From Exiguobacterium sp. s48 (GTDB lineage: Bacteria > Bacillota > Bacilli > Exiguobacteriales > Exiguobacteriaceae), in NCBI RefSeq assembly GCF_018617395.1, contig NZ_JACSKC010000001.1:868001-932000 (forward strand): 64,000 nucleotides of DNA, in the 5' to 3' direction. A program made the position numbers and the translations under genes. Positions 37,076 to 44,896 of the stretch are shown piece after piece (the stretch's first letter is position 1; the number at the start of each line of letters is the position of its first letter). The notes under the pieces are model-generated. The model was not told where the DNA came from and did no database searches. It saw only the letters and a list, made by a program, of their open reading frames with translations.

Positions 37076-37102
37076 CATTATCTGAAACCTTCTCCGATCA
37101 AT

Positions 37103-37128
37103 AAAAAACACCTCAAAAATGAGGTGTT
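37103..37128 (-). terminator. prfC terminator
   Basis: On the minus strand AACACCTCA-TTTT-TGAGGTGTT followed by a T run, 7 bp after the prfC stop. Confidence 0.9.
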
Positions 37129-37134
37129 CCTTAC

Positions 37135-38733
37135 TTATTCTTCCGTTCCAATCTCTTCGTTGACATCTAAAGCCTCTACGAGCGTCAAATCGTCAGCGTG
37201 ACGTTCTGCGAACCGCTCGTACGTGAACTCGTTCGCGAACAAGAATACCGGGCGCTCCCAGCGGTCCGTAACGAGCATGTTACGTGAATCTTGGAATGGT
37301 TTCAACGCTTTCAATTCCTTGTCTTTTACCCAACGTGCAACGCTGTATGATACAGGTTCCATCCGGATGTCTACGCCATACTCATTGTTCAAACGATATT
37401 CAAACACTTCGAACTGGAGTTGGCCGACCGCACCGAGATAAATCTCATTGTATTCGTTGCGATAGACTTGGATTGCTCCTTCTTGGGCAAGTTGCTCCAC
37501 ACCTTTGTGGAAGTGTTTCGACTTGAGCGAGTTGACAGGTGATACACGCATGAATAACTCAGGTGGGAATGTCGGCAATGCTTCAAAGGCAATCTTTTGC
37601 TTCGATGTCGTGATCGTATCCCCGATTTGATACGTCCCAGAGTCATAGATCCCAATAACATCACCGGCGAACGCTTGGTCGACCGTTTCACGATCATTGG
37701 CCATGAGTTGAGTCGACTGGCTCAATTTAATTTTCTTCCCGGTTCGGGTGAGCGTCACATCCATCCCACGCTCGAACACACCTGAACAGATTCGGACGAA
37801 TGCGATTCGGTCACGGTGCGCTGGGTTCATGTTCGCTTGAATCTTAAAGACGAACCCACTGAAATCTTCCGATGTCGGATTGATTGGGCCGACGTTCGAT
37901 TTACGTGCCTCTGGAGCCGGAGACATCTCCAAATAATGATTCAAGAACGCAGTCACACCAAAGTCAACGAGCGCCGTTCCGAAGAATACCGGCGTCAATT
38001 TACCGCTTTGAATCGCTTCCACATCAATCTCATTCCCTGCTCCGTCGAGGAGGTCGATCTCATCACGAAGATTCGTCAAGTTCTCTTCAGAAAGATGATC
38101 AGCGAGCACCGGATCATTTACCCCGTCCTCACTTAGTTGAAGTGTCGACTTGTCTCCGCGGAACAAATGAACTTCATTTTTCATTCGGTCATAGACGCCC
38201 TCGAACTGCATCCCGCTCCCGATTGGCCATGTGATGGCAACAGAAGGCATGCCGAGTACTTCCTCAAGCTCTTCCATTAGTTCAAGCGGGTCTTTCGCCT
38301 GACGGTCCAACTTGTTCATGAACGTAAAGATTGGGATTCCGCGCATCCGACAAACTTGGAATAGCTTTTTCGTCTGTGTCTCGATCCCTTTCGCGGCATC
38401 GATGACCATGACCGCGCTATCGACCGATGTCAACACGCGATACGTGTCTTCTCCAAAATCGTTGTGTCCTGGTGTATCCATAATGGATACGACTTTGTCT
38501 TGATAGATGAATTGCATGACAGACGATGTAACCGAGATTCCACGTTGTTTCTCAATTTCCATCCAGTCTGATTTAGCGTGCTTTGAATTTTTGCGTGCCT
38601 TGACCGTACCGGCTTCACGAATCGCACCACCGTGCAAAAGTAATTTCTCTGTTAATGTCGTCTTACCCGCATCCGGGTGAGAGATGATGCCGAATATTCG
38701 ACGTCTCTCGACTTCTTGTTTCAATTGGCTCAT
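37135..38733 (-). CDS. prfC: Peptide chain release factor 3
   Basis: The 532-residue translational GTPase recycles RF1/RF2 from the ribosome. G motifs are visible: GIISHPDAGKTTLTEK, effector loop RGISVTSSV, DTPGHNDF, NKLD; the N-terminal MSQLKQEVERRRIFGIISHPDAG is typical of RF3 rather than EF-G. Full length. AAAGG lies ~10 bases before the ATG. It stands between aconitase and the DUF2621 gene, an insertion relative to the Bacillus yneK-citB order. Confidence 0.94.
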   Translation of the reverse strand: MSQLKQEVERRRIFGIISHPDAGKTTLTEKLLLHGGAIREAGTVKARKNSKHAKSDWMEIEKQRGISVTSSVMQFIYQDKVVSIMDTPGHNDFGEDTYRVLTSVDSAVMVIDAAKGIETQTKKLFQVCRMRGIPIFTFMNKLDRQAKDPLELMEELEEVLGMPSVAITWPIGSGMQFEGVYDRMKNEVHLFRGDKSTLQLSEDGVNDPVLADHLSEENLTNLRDEIDLLDGAGNEIDVEAIQSGKLTPVFFGTALVDFGVTAFLNHYLEMSPAPEARKSNVGPINPTSEDFSGFVFKIQANMNPAHRDRIAFVRICSGVFERGMDVTLTRTGKKIKLSQSTQLMANDRETVDQAFAGDVIGIYDSGTYQIGDTITTSKQKIAFEALPTFPPELFMRVSPVNSLKSKHFHKGVEQLAQEGAIQVYRNEYNEIYLGAVGQLQFEVFEYRLNNEYGVDIRMEPVSYSVARWVKDKELKALKPFQDSRNMLVTDRWERPVFLFANEFTYERFAERHADDLTLVEALDVNEEIGTEE

Positions 38734-38911
38734 ATAAGATAGACCTTTCCTTTCTCGACTCAGTTCATGCTTATTCTCGTAGCAACGCTATCTATTCTAT
38801 CGAAATCGATTGAGTTCGTCTATCCTAACGAGACGTGCGCCTTTTGCAAATGGATTCTTTTTTGTATACTAACGTTGATAGCAAGTGAAAGAATAGAACG
38901 GGGGAAAGACG

Positions 38912-39343
38912 ATGCCAGAAAACTGGATGATGTATTTCATTGTATTCTGGGGATTCGTCATGATTGGTCTCATGACGATTGGCGGGTACTTCATGTTTCG
39001 CAAGTTTTTAAAACGCATGCCGAAAGAAGATGGACGTTCCCTACTTGACATTGAAGATGATTATATAGAGAGAACCCGGCACCTATGGACGCCAGAAACA
39101 CGGACGCTTTTAGATCGGCTCGTCTCGCCGGTTCCCGAATTGTTCCGTGACGTCGCCATCCGAAAAATAGCAGGAAAGATTGGTCAGTTTGCACTCGAAT
39201 CGCGTGCGAAAAAAATGACAACCGAACTTGTCGTCAAAGGGTACATTGCCGCAACACCAAAGCGAGACCACAAATTTTTAAAAAAGGCGTTATCTGAAGA
39301 ACAGATTGATTGGACACCTTATGAACATTATTTTCAGCAGTAG
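38912..39343 (+). CDS. DUF2621-like membrane protein (YneK-type)
   Basis: A 143-residue protein with one N-terminal membrane segment (residues ~6-28) followed by a charged cytoplasmic domain containing MPKEDGRSLLDIEDDYIERTRHLW and DWTPYEHYFQ. This agrees with the DUF2621 family to which Bacillus YneK belongs, and its position between ccd genes and aconitase fits yneK; function unknown. GGGGGAAAGACG precedes the ATG, and a strong terminator follows. Confidence 0.72.
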   Translation: MPENWMMYFIVFWGFVMIGLMTIGGYFMFRKFLKRMPKEDGRSLLDIEDDYIERTRHLWTPETRTLLDRLVSPVPELFRDVAIRKIAGKIGQFALESRAKKMTTELVVKGYIAATPKRDHKFLKKALSEEQIDWTPYEHYFQQ

Positions 39344-39372
39344 ACTCTATCTCATTCAGATAGAGTTTTTTA
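39344..39372 (+). terminator. Terminator after the DUF2621-like gene
   Basis: ACTCTATCT-CATTC-AGATAGAGT followed by TTTTTTATTT. Confidence 0.92.
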
Positions 39373-39465
39373 TTTGTCGAATTGTGCGATTTGCCTAATA
39401 GGTAAAAAGTACCTTTTATTTCACTATTTATAATATCAGAATAATGTTCAATTTTTAGACAATAT

Positions 39466-39479
39466 TGAAAACGCTTACA
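39466..39479 (+). promoter_or_regulatory. CcpA cre site upstream of the DUF485-symporter operon
   Basis: TGAAAACGCTTACA matches TGWAANCGNTNWCA at all positions. It lies about 22 bp upstream of an extended -10 element, so it overlaps or precedes the -35 region. Confidence 0.75.
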
Positions 39480-39483
39480 ATAA

Positions 39484-39509
39484 ATTGGTATGACCAATAT
39501 TGATATAAT
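39484..39509 (+). promoter_or_regulatory. Promoter with inverted repeat for the acetate symporter operon
   Basis: An extended -10 TGATATAAT (39501-39509) is preceded by the perfect inverted repeat ATTGGT-ATG-ACCAAT (39484-39498), which occupies the place of the -35 element and could be an operator. No good -35 is visible, consistent with an activated or extended -10 promoter. Confidence 0.5.
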
Positions 39510-39598
39510 TTCTCTCATTTCGACATAAAAAAAAGGAATGACTCTCCTTATTTTCACACCGCATAATAAGTCTATCTTGTAGATTAGGAGGAATCATT

Positions 39599-39928
39599 AT
39601 GCATGATGTCACACAAGCAGCACAGACGACGAGCCACCGTTCCGCTCACTCGATCACCGAACACGAGACGTTTCATCGACTGATGCGTGAAAAAAATCGC
39701 TTCATCGTCCCAGCCATTATTTTTTCACTATTGTTCTATTTCACACTCCCTATTTTGACAAGCTATACGACTATTTTAAACACGCCGCTCATTGGAGACA
39801 TCACCTGGGCTTGGGCGTTCGCCTTTTCACAGTTCATCATGACTTGGACACTTTGTGTACTGTACAGTCGTCGTGCCCGGCGCTTTGACGCGCTCGTCCA
39901 ACAATTAAAAGAAGAGGTGAAATCATGA
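39599..39928 (+). CDS. DUF485 membrane protein
   Basis: A 109-residue protein with two membrane segments and the DUF485 pattern (FHRLMREKNRFIVPAIIFSLLFYFTLPIL, then GDITWAWAFAFSQFIMTW). DUF485 proteins such as YjcH are almost always encoded directly upstream of ActP-type acetate permeases, as here (ATGA overlap). GGAGGAATCATT precedes the ATG. Confidence 0.88.
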   Translation: MHDVTQAAQTTSHRSAHSITEHETFHRLMREKNRFIVPAIIFSLLFYFTLPILTSYTTILNTPLIGDITWAWAFAFSQFIMTWTLCVLYSRRARRFDALVQQLKEEVKS

Positions 39929-41484
39929 ATTGGACAGCCATCGGTCTCTTTACCGCAATTGTCGGACTCACGCTTGTGATTACATATTTTGCAGCACGAA
40001 AAACGAAAACTGCTAGTGATTTTTATACGGCAGACGGCGGTTTGACCGGTTTTCAAAACGGTCTCGCTATTGCAGGTGACTACATGTCCGCCGCATCGTT
40101 CCTTGGAATCGCGGGCATGATTGCACTCGCCGGATTCGACGGCTTCTTTTATTCAATCGGCTTTCTCGTAGCGTATCTCGTCGTACTTTATCTCGTTGCT
40201 GAGCCGTTACGAAATCTCGGAAAATATACGATGGCCGATATGATCGCGGCACGTTTCAACAAGCCAAGGGTACGCGGTGTCGCCGCGATGAATGCCATTG
40301 TCATCTCTATCTTTTATATGATCGCTCAACTGGTTGGAGCAGGTGCCTTGATTGAGCTGTTACTCGGAATCCCTTATACGACAAGTGTCGTCGTCGTTGG
40401 GATCTTAATGACGGTCTATGTCGTTTTCGGCGGGATGACGGCCACCTCTTGGGTTCAAATCACAAAAGCCGTGTTGCTGATGATTGGAACGGCCATTATC
40501 TCATTTTTAGTGTTCGCACGATTCGATTTCTCAATTGCGACGATGTTCAGTGAAGTCAGTAAAGCGACACCGCTTGGTAGTGACTTCTTAAATCCTGGGA
40601 ACAAGTTCAAGCTCCCTCTTGATACGATTTCCTTGAATATGGCACTCGTTCTTGGTACAGCAGGACTTCCGCATATCCTAATTCGCTTCTTTACCGTCAA
40701 AGATGCGCCAACCGCACGTCAATCAGTCGTCTATGCAACTTGGATTATCGGTGCATTTTATATCCTCACAATCTTCTTAGGTTTCGGTGCTGCCGCATTT
40801 GTCGGACGAGATGCCATCCTTGCTGCTAACCCTGCAGGTAATATGGCGGCTCCTCTTCTTGCTCAAGCACTTGGTGGTGATCTTTTGTTTGCCTTCGTTG
40901 CCGCTATTGCATTTGCTACGATTCTTGCTGTCGTGGCTGGCCTCGTCTTATCTGCTGCTTCGGCATTCGCTCATGACTTTTACGGTCATATTATCCGAAA
41001 AGGAGAAGCAACTGAGAAAGAGCAAGTGAAAGCTGCTCGAATTGCATCTGTAGCAGTCGCACTCGTATCGATGGGGCTTGCCTTCTTCGCTCAATCGATG
41101 AACGTGGCATTTCTTGTTTCTCTCGCCTTCGCTGTTGCAGCGAGTGCGAACTTGCCCGTTATTCTCTTCACAATTTTCTGGAGACGCTTCAATACAGGTG
41201 GTGCGATTTGGGGAATGGTTGTCGGTCTATTCTCTTCGTTAATTCTAGTCGCACTCAGCCCGAACCTTTGGGCACCAGATGGGTCAGCCATCTTTGTTGG
41301 AGAAGCCCTATTCCCATTATCGAATCCTGGGATTGTATCAATTCCGCTCGGCTTTATCGCTGCCATAGTCGGTACGTATCTCTCGAAATCGGATGAAGTT
41401 TCAGGGAATTACGAACGCATACTCGTCAAGGCGAACACAGGAATCGATGCCGAGACAGAAGTTGCCGTTACTACCGAACAATAA
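39925..41484 (+). CDS. ActP-like cation/acetate symporter
   Basis: The 519-residue sodium:solute symporter has ~13 membrane helices and features of the ActP subgroup: FYTADGGLTGFQNGLAIAGDYMSAASFLG in the first helices, GTAGLPHILIRFFTV and a C-terminal polar tail. It likely imports acetate or another short carboxylate. It overlaps the DUF485 gene by 4 bp. The operon has a consensus cre site, consistent with catabolite repression of acetate use. Confidence 0.9.
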   Translation: MNWTAIGLFTAIVGLTLVITYFAARKTKTASDFYTADGGLTGFQNGLAIAGDYMSAASFLGIAGMIALAGFDGFFYSIGFLVAYLVVLYLVAEPLRNLGKYTMADMIAARFNKPRVRGVAAMNAIVISIFYMIAQLVGAGALIELLLGIPYTTSVVVVGILMTVYVVFGGMTATSWVQITKAVLLMIGTAIISFLVFARFDFSIATMFSEVSKATPLGSDFLNPGNKFKLPLDTISLNMALVLGTAGLPHILIRFFTVKDAPTARQSVVYATWIIGAFYILTIFLGFGAAAFVGRDAILAANPAGNMAAPLLAQALGGDLLFAFVAAIAFATILAVVAGLVLSAASAFAHDFYGHIIRKGEATEKEQVKAARIASVAVALVSMGLAFFAQSMNVAFLVSLAFAVAASANLPVILFTIFWRRFNTGGAIWGMVVGLFSSLILVALSPNLWAPDGSAIFVGEALFPLSNPGIVSIPLGFIAAIVGTYLSKSDEVSGNYERILVKANTGIDAETEVAVTTEQ

Positions 41485-41517
41485 AAATGGAGTGGCTCAT
41501 GGCCACTCCATTTTTAT
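41483..41517. terminator. Bidirectional terminator between actP-like and ccdC-like genes
   Basis: AAAAATGGAGTGGC pairs with GCCACTCCATTTTT across a 5-base loop, giving T runs on both strands between convergent genes. Confidence 0.9.
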
Positions 41518-41972
41518 GCGGTAACGATTCGTTTATATTTTTGATACATGGCGATTCGCCAAGGTACAATCATCCCCCAGGCAATCAAATAAAACAGTCC
41601 GCCTGTAGAAAAGAGATCGACATCGTGTCCAATCCACACTTTCATCGCTGTACGAATGGCAAGAAGTGCAAAGACAACGATGAAGAATGCTTTCGATCGT
41701 GACAGATAGACTTCACCGTCCCGTTTTTCAAAATTAGAAGTTTTGATTAAGAACAGGCTGAAAATCAATCCTACCGCGAGTGCCTCAGCGACCTCCACCC
41801 ATGTCAGGCGAAACGCGGGAATCAAAAATTGAATCATTCCCGTTGACATCGCAAGCGGTGGGATTAAGATTTTTTTTGCATTGGTCGGTTTCGCAGAGGC
41901 TTTCACACGTACGAAGCTTGCCACGATCCCCATGAATAACGCGATGAGAGTTGATCCCCACAACATTGACAT
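41514..41972 (-). CDS. CcdC (YneJ)-like membrane protein
   Basis: A 152-residue protein with about five hydrophobic segments, of the CcdC/DUF1453 type: GIVASFVRVKASAKPTNAKKILIPPLAMSTGM near the N terminus and GLIFSLFLI in the middle. In Bacillus CcdC is encoded next to ccdA and linked by position to cytochrome c maturation, though its role is not established. Start ATG at 41972 with AAGGAG 9 bases upstream. It lies 13 bp downstream of ccdA. The CheY-like gene yneI found between them in B. subtilis is absent. Confidence 0.82.
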   Translation of the reverse strand: MSMLWGSTLIALFMGIVASFVRVKASAKPTNAKKILIPPLAMSTGMIQFLIPAFRLTWVEVAEALAVGLIFSLFLIKTSNFEKRDGEVYLSRSKAFFIVVFALLAIRTAMKVWIGHDVDLFSTGGLFYLIAWGMIVPWRIAMYQKYKRIVTA

Positions 41973-41985
41973 CTCGGTCAACTCC

Positions 41986-42684
41986 TTAAAATCCGGTGAA
42001 TCCGACAAGTTCGCTCATCCAAGCAGCGAACCGATTCATACCGTCAAAATATAATAGTACGCCGAACGCCATCATCAAATAGCCCCCGACTTTTGCAACT
42101 TTTGCACTGTTTCGCGCTAAGTACTTAATTTTACCTACAAACGCGACCATTACAAGGAAGGGAATGGCGAAACCGATGATGTACGCCAACATATAACCAA
42201 GACCTTGACTCGGGTTAGTGGCGGCCAGTGCAATCACACCCGCTAAAATCGGACCCGTACAAGGTGTCCAGCCGGCTGCAAATCCAATCCCAATTAATAC
42301 AGTTCCAAAATACCCGCTTTTTCTTTCGCCGATATTCATTTTCTTTTCACGCATCATGAACTCTGGTTGCCATAGACCTGCTAAAAAGACACCAAATACG
42401 AAAATCAAGATGGCGCCGATCATGCGAAGACTGTCCTTATATTGGATAAAGACGTCTGCAATCAATGAGGTCGATAACCCGAGGACAAGAAAGACTATTG
42501 AGAATCCAAACAAGAAAGAAAATGTGTGGAACCAGGCTGTACGCTGTTTCAATCCTTCATTTTTTAATTCAGATACGGAAACCCCTGTAATATACGAAAG
42601 AAAAACCGGATATAACGGGAGCGTACATGGTGACAAAAACGATAAGACGCCCGCCCCAAATGCGAGCCATAATGTGACTTCCAT
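41986..42684 (-). CDS. ccdA: Cytochrome c biogenesis protein CcdA
   Basis: The 232-residue membrane protein has six hydrophobic segments and the CcdA/DsbD-core motifs: SPCTLPLYPVFLSYI (first redox Cys) and GWTPCTGPILAGV (second redox Cys). It passes electrons across the membrane to thioredoxin-like proteins such as ResA, keeping apocytochrome c haem-site cysteines reduced. AAAGGTGG lies 8 bases before the ATG. Operon with the ccdC-like gene. Confidence 0.94.
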   Translation of the reverse strand: MEVTLWLAFGAGVLSFLSPCTLPLYPVFLSYITGVSVSELKNEGLKQRTAWFHTFSFLFGFSIVFLVLGLSTSLIADVFIQYKDSLRMIGAILIFVFGVFLAGLWQPEFMMREKKMNIGERKSGYFGTVLIGIGFAAGWTPCTGPILAGVIALAATNPSQGLGYMLAYIIGFAIPFLVMVAFVGKIKYLARNSAKVAKVGGYLMMAFGVLLYFDGMNRFAAWMSELVGFTGF

Positions 42685-42872
42685 GACGATTTCCACCTTT
42701 CACGACCATTATAGCGAAAACCTATTTAAATTGCTCGCATCTTTTCTTTCAGACTCCAACATCATTTTGTAATTTTTGAAATGGAAATGAAACTTGTCAT
42801 CTGTAAACGGAGGTGCTAAGATTTGGATATTCTAGTTCACAATATTCTATTTTACATGATGGGGGAACGAAC

Positions 42873-43055
42873 GTGGCAGTCACCGCAGCAGATACTCTAC
42901 ACCAGGCCATTGAACAAAAACGTGATGAACTGTATAAAATCGCGTCAAAGCATTCTTGGACCTCACCTGAAGTCATTTCAGTTAGCCAAGAGCTTGACTC
43001 ATTAATCACTCGTCATGTCCTATCAAAACATAAAAAAAATCAACTTCATTCTTGA
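42873..43055 (+). CDS. Spo0E-like aspartyl-phosphate phosphatase (YnzD-type)
   Basis: A 60-residue protein with the Spo0E family pattern: an N-terminal helix LHQAIEQKRDELYKIA, a short turn, then SQELDSLI, where SxxLD is the signature acting on Spo0A~P in Bacillus. The start is GTG at 42873 after GGGGGAACGAAC; a longer in-frame form lacks an RBS. Its place between bmrD/yneF and ccdA equals ynzD of B. subtilis. In a non-sporulating genus its target may be another response regulator. Confidence 0.82.
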   Translation: MAVTAADTLHQAIEQKRDELYKIASKHSWTSPEVISVSQELDSLITRHVLSKHKKNQLHS

Positions 43056-43064
43056 AACTTGACG

Positions 43065-43092
43065 GCTCGTCACCTTGTGTGGCGAGCTTTTC
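43065..43092 (+). terminator. Terminator of the Spo0E-like gene
   Basis: GCTCGTCAC-CTTGT-GTGGCGAGC (one G-T pair) followed by TTTTCCC. Confidence 0.82.
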
Positions 43093-43098
43093 CCATGG

Positions 43099-43127
43099 AA
43101 AAAAGGATACCTGAATAGGCATCCTTT
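43099..43127 (-). terminator. Terminator of the BmrCD-like operon
   Basis: On the minus strand AAAGGATGCC / GGTATCCTTT (one wobble pair) with loop TATTCA, then a T run, 6 bp after the stop of the second ABC gene. Confidence 0.88.
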
Positions 43128-43132
43128 CCAAT

Positions 43133-44896
43133 TCAAGACATCAGACGTTGACCGGATTGTAATTCATACATCTTTTTATACAGTCCATCTTGCTTTAATA
43201 GCTGTTGATGATTGCCCCGTTCCACAATCTCACCGCGATGCAAAACCAAAATCAAATCCGCATCTTGAATCGTCGACAGGCGATGGGCGATTGCAATCGT
43301 CGTCCGACCACGGCGCATCCGATCGAGCGCGGTCTGTACACGCTCTTCCGTTTCGGTATCAATGGAACTCGTCGCTTCATCGAGAATAAGTACTTTCGGA
43401 TTACGCGCGACGGTACGGGCAAAGGCGAGCAATTGTCGCTCTCCGCTCGAGAACGTCGCTCCACGCTCTCCGACGACATGACCATAGCCAGCGTCCAACT
43501 TCTCAATGAACGAATGCGCTTGGACGAATTCAGCAGCTTCCCGTGCGCGCTCAGAATCGATGTCTGGATTGAACAATTTCAAATTCTCTTCGATTGTTCC
43601 GGTAAATAAGAATGGGTCTTGTAGGACAAGCCCGACTTGTTGACGAAGCTCTTGCTCCTCGAACTGTTCGAGCGGTTGCCCGTCAATCGTGATGCGACCT
43701 GATTCATAAGGATAAAATCGTGTCAACAAATTGATGATTGAACTTTTTCCACTCCCCGTATGCCCAACGAGGGCGACCGTCTCTCCAGGTCTCGCAACGA
43801 ACGAAATCTGTTTTAATACGTCAACTTCTCCGTCGTAACTGAACGTCACATCTTCGAATCGAACTTCTCCTTCGGTGATGAGCGCTTCACCAGGCAACTG
43901 TTTACCAGGAGCCGGCTCATCCGTATCTAAAATTTTGAAGACACGGTCTGCCGATACGACCGCTTGTTGAAATTCGCTCAAACGTTGCATGATATCAAGC
44001 ACCGGACGGAAAATACGTTCAATATAGCTGATAAACGCATATACGACCCCAACTTGAACCTGTTCACTCATCGAGAGTACCCCGTAATAACCGAGCAGAC
44101 CGATGATGGAGAAGGCGAGAAGCAATTCGATAATCGGGCGGAGCAACATGCTATCGAGTTTTAAGTTCCGATATCGTGCCTCCTGATGTGCCTCATTCGT
44201 CTCTTCGAACTGACGAATGAGGCGCTCTTCTTGACGAAATTGTTGAATGATACCCATCCCATTGATCGATTCATTCAACTGGGCGTTGAGTTGTGACAAC
44301 AAATCACGCACTTGTGCGAAATATTTCGTCGAGAAACGACGATACGCCCAAATGATGAGCCAGAAGAGAGGCAACAGGATGAGTCCCATCGTCGCGAGCG
44401 GTGGCTCCAAGATGTAGAGGAAGATATACGTCCCGATCAACTGAACAGCGGACTGAACGAACGTACTCATTACCCCTACGTATAGCTCTTTTACCGCCTC
44501 CGTATCATTCGTAATACGGGATACAAGGACGCCCGCTGGTGTGCGGTCAAAATAGGCGAGTCGCATCCCCATGACATGACGGAAGATATCCATCCGAATA
44601 TTTTGGACAATCTTTAGCGCAATCTTTTGAAACGAAATCGATTGTAGATAATCAAACACGATTGCAGATACATGAAGAACCATATAGACGGCGAATAGAG
44701 CGATGACCCAGTTCGTCGGATAGACACCCGGTGTGACGAATTCATCGATGAATACTTTGATTAGAAACGGTCCTGCCAACTTTGCACCTGTCGCAATCAA
44801 GAGAAATACGAAGGCAACACTTAGCGGTTTTCCGTAACGTTTCGCGTAACTGAGCAGACGCTTGATGACTTGCCATTCTTGGACATCATGTTTCAT
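43133..44896 (-). CDS. bmrD: ABC exporter half-transporter, BmrD (YheH)-like
   Basis: The 587-residue half-transporter has a six-helix membrane domain and an ATPase domain with Walker A GHTGSGKSS, Q-loop LQDPFLF, signature FSSGERQLL and Walker B VLILDEATSSID. The signature deviates from LSGGQ (SSGE) while the catalytic Glu is canonical; its partner upstream shows the opposite defect. This fits heterodimeric multidrug exporters of the BmrCD type. Start ATG at 44896 (GGGGGTGG upstream); it overlaps the partner gene by 11 bp. Confidence 0.88.
   Translation of the reverse strand: MKHDVQEWQVIKRLLSYAKRYGKPLSVAFVFLLIATGAKLAGPFLIKVFIDEFVTPGVYPTNWVIALFAVYMVLHVSAIVFDYLQSISFQKIALKIVQNIRMDIFRHVMGMRLAYFDRTPAGVLVSRITNDTEAVKELYVGVMSTFVQSAVQLIGTYIFLYILEPPLATMGLILLPLFWLIIWAYRRFSTKYFAQVRDLLSQLNAQLNESINGMGIIQQFRQEERLIRQFEETNEAHQEARYRNLKLDSMLLRPIIELLLAFSIIGLLGYYGVLSMSEQVQVGVVYAFISYIERIFRPVLDIMQRLSEFQQAVVSADRVFKILDTDEPAPGKQLPGEALITEGEVRFEDVTFSYDGEVDVLKQISFVARPGETVALVGHTGSGKSSIINLLTRFYPYESGRITIDGQPLEQFEEQELRQQVGLVLQDPFLFTGTIEENLKLFNPDIDSERAREAAEFVQAHSFIEKLDAGYGHVVGERGATFSSGERQLLAFARTVARNPKVLILDEATSSIDTETEERVQTALDRMRRGRTTIAIAHRLSTIQDADLILVLHRGEIVERGNHQQLLKQDGLYKKMYELQSGQRLMS

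Noticed and set aside
42823-43005. Alternative 60-residue frame overlapping the Spo0E-like gene
   Set aside because: No family signature; the other frame has the SQELD motif and a good RBS.
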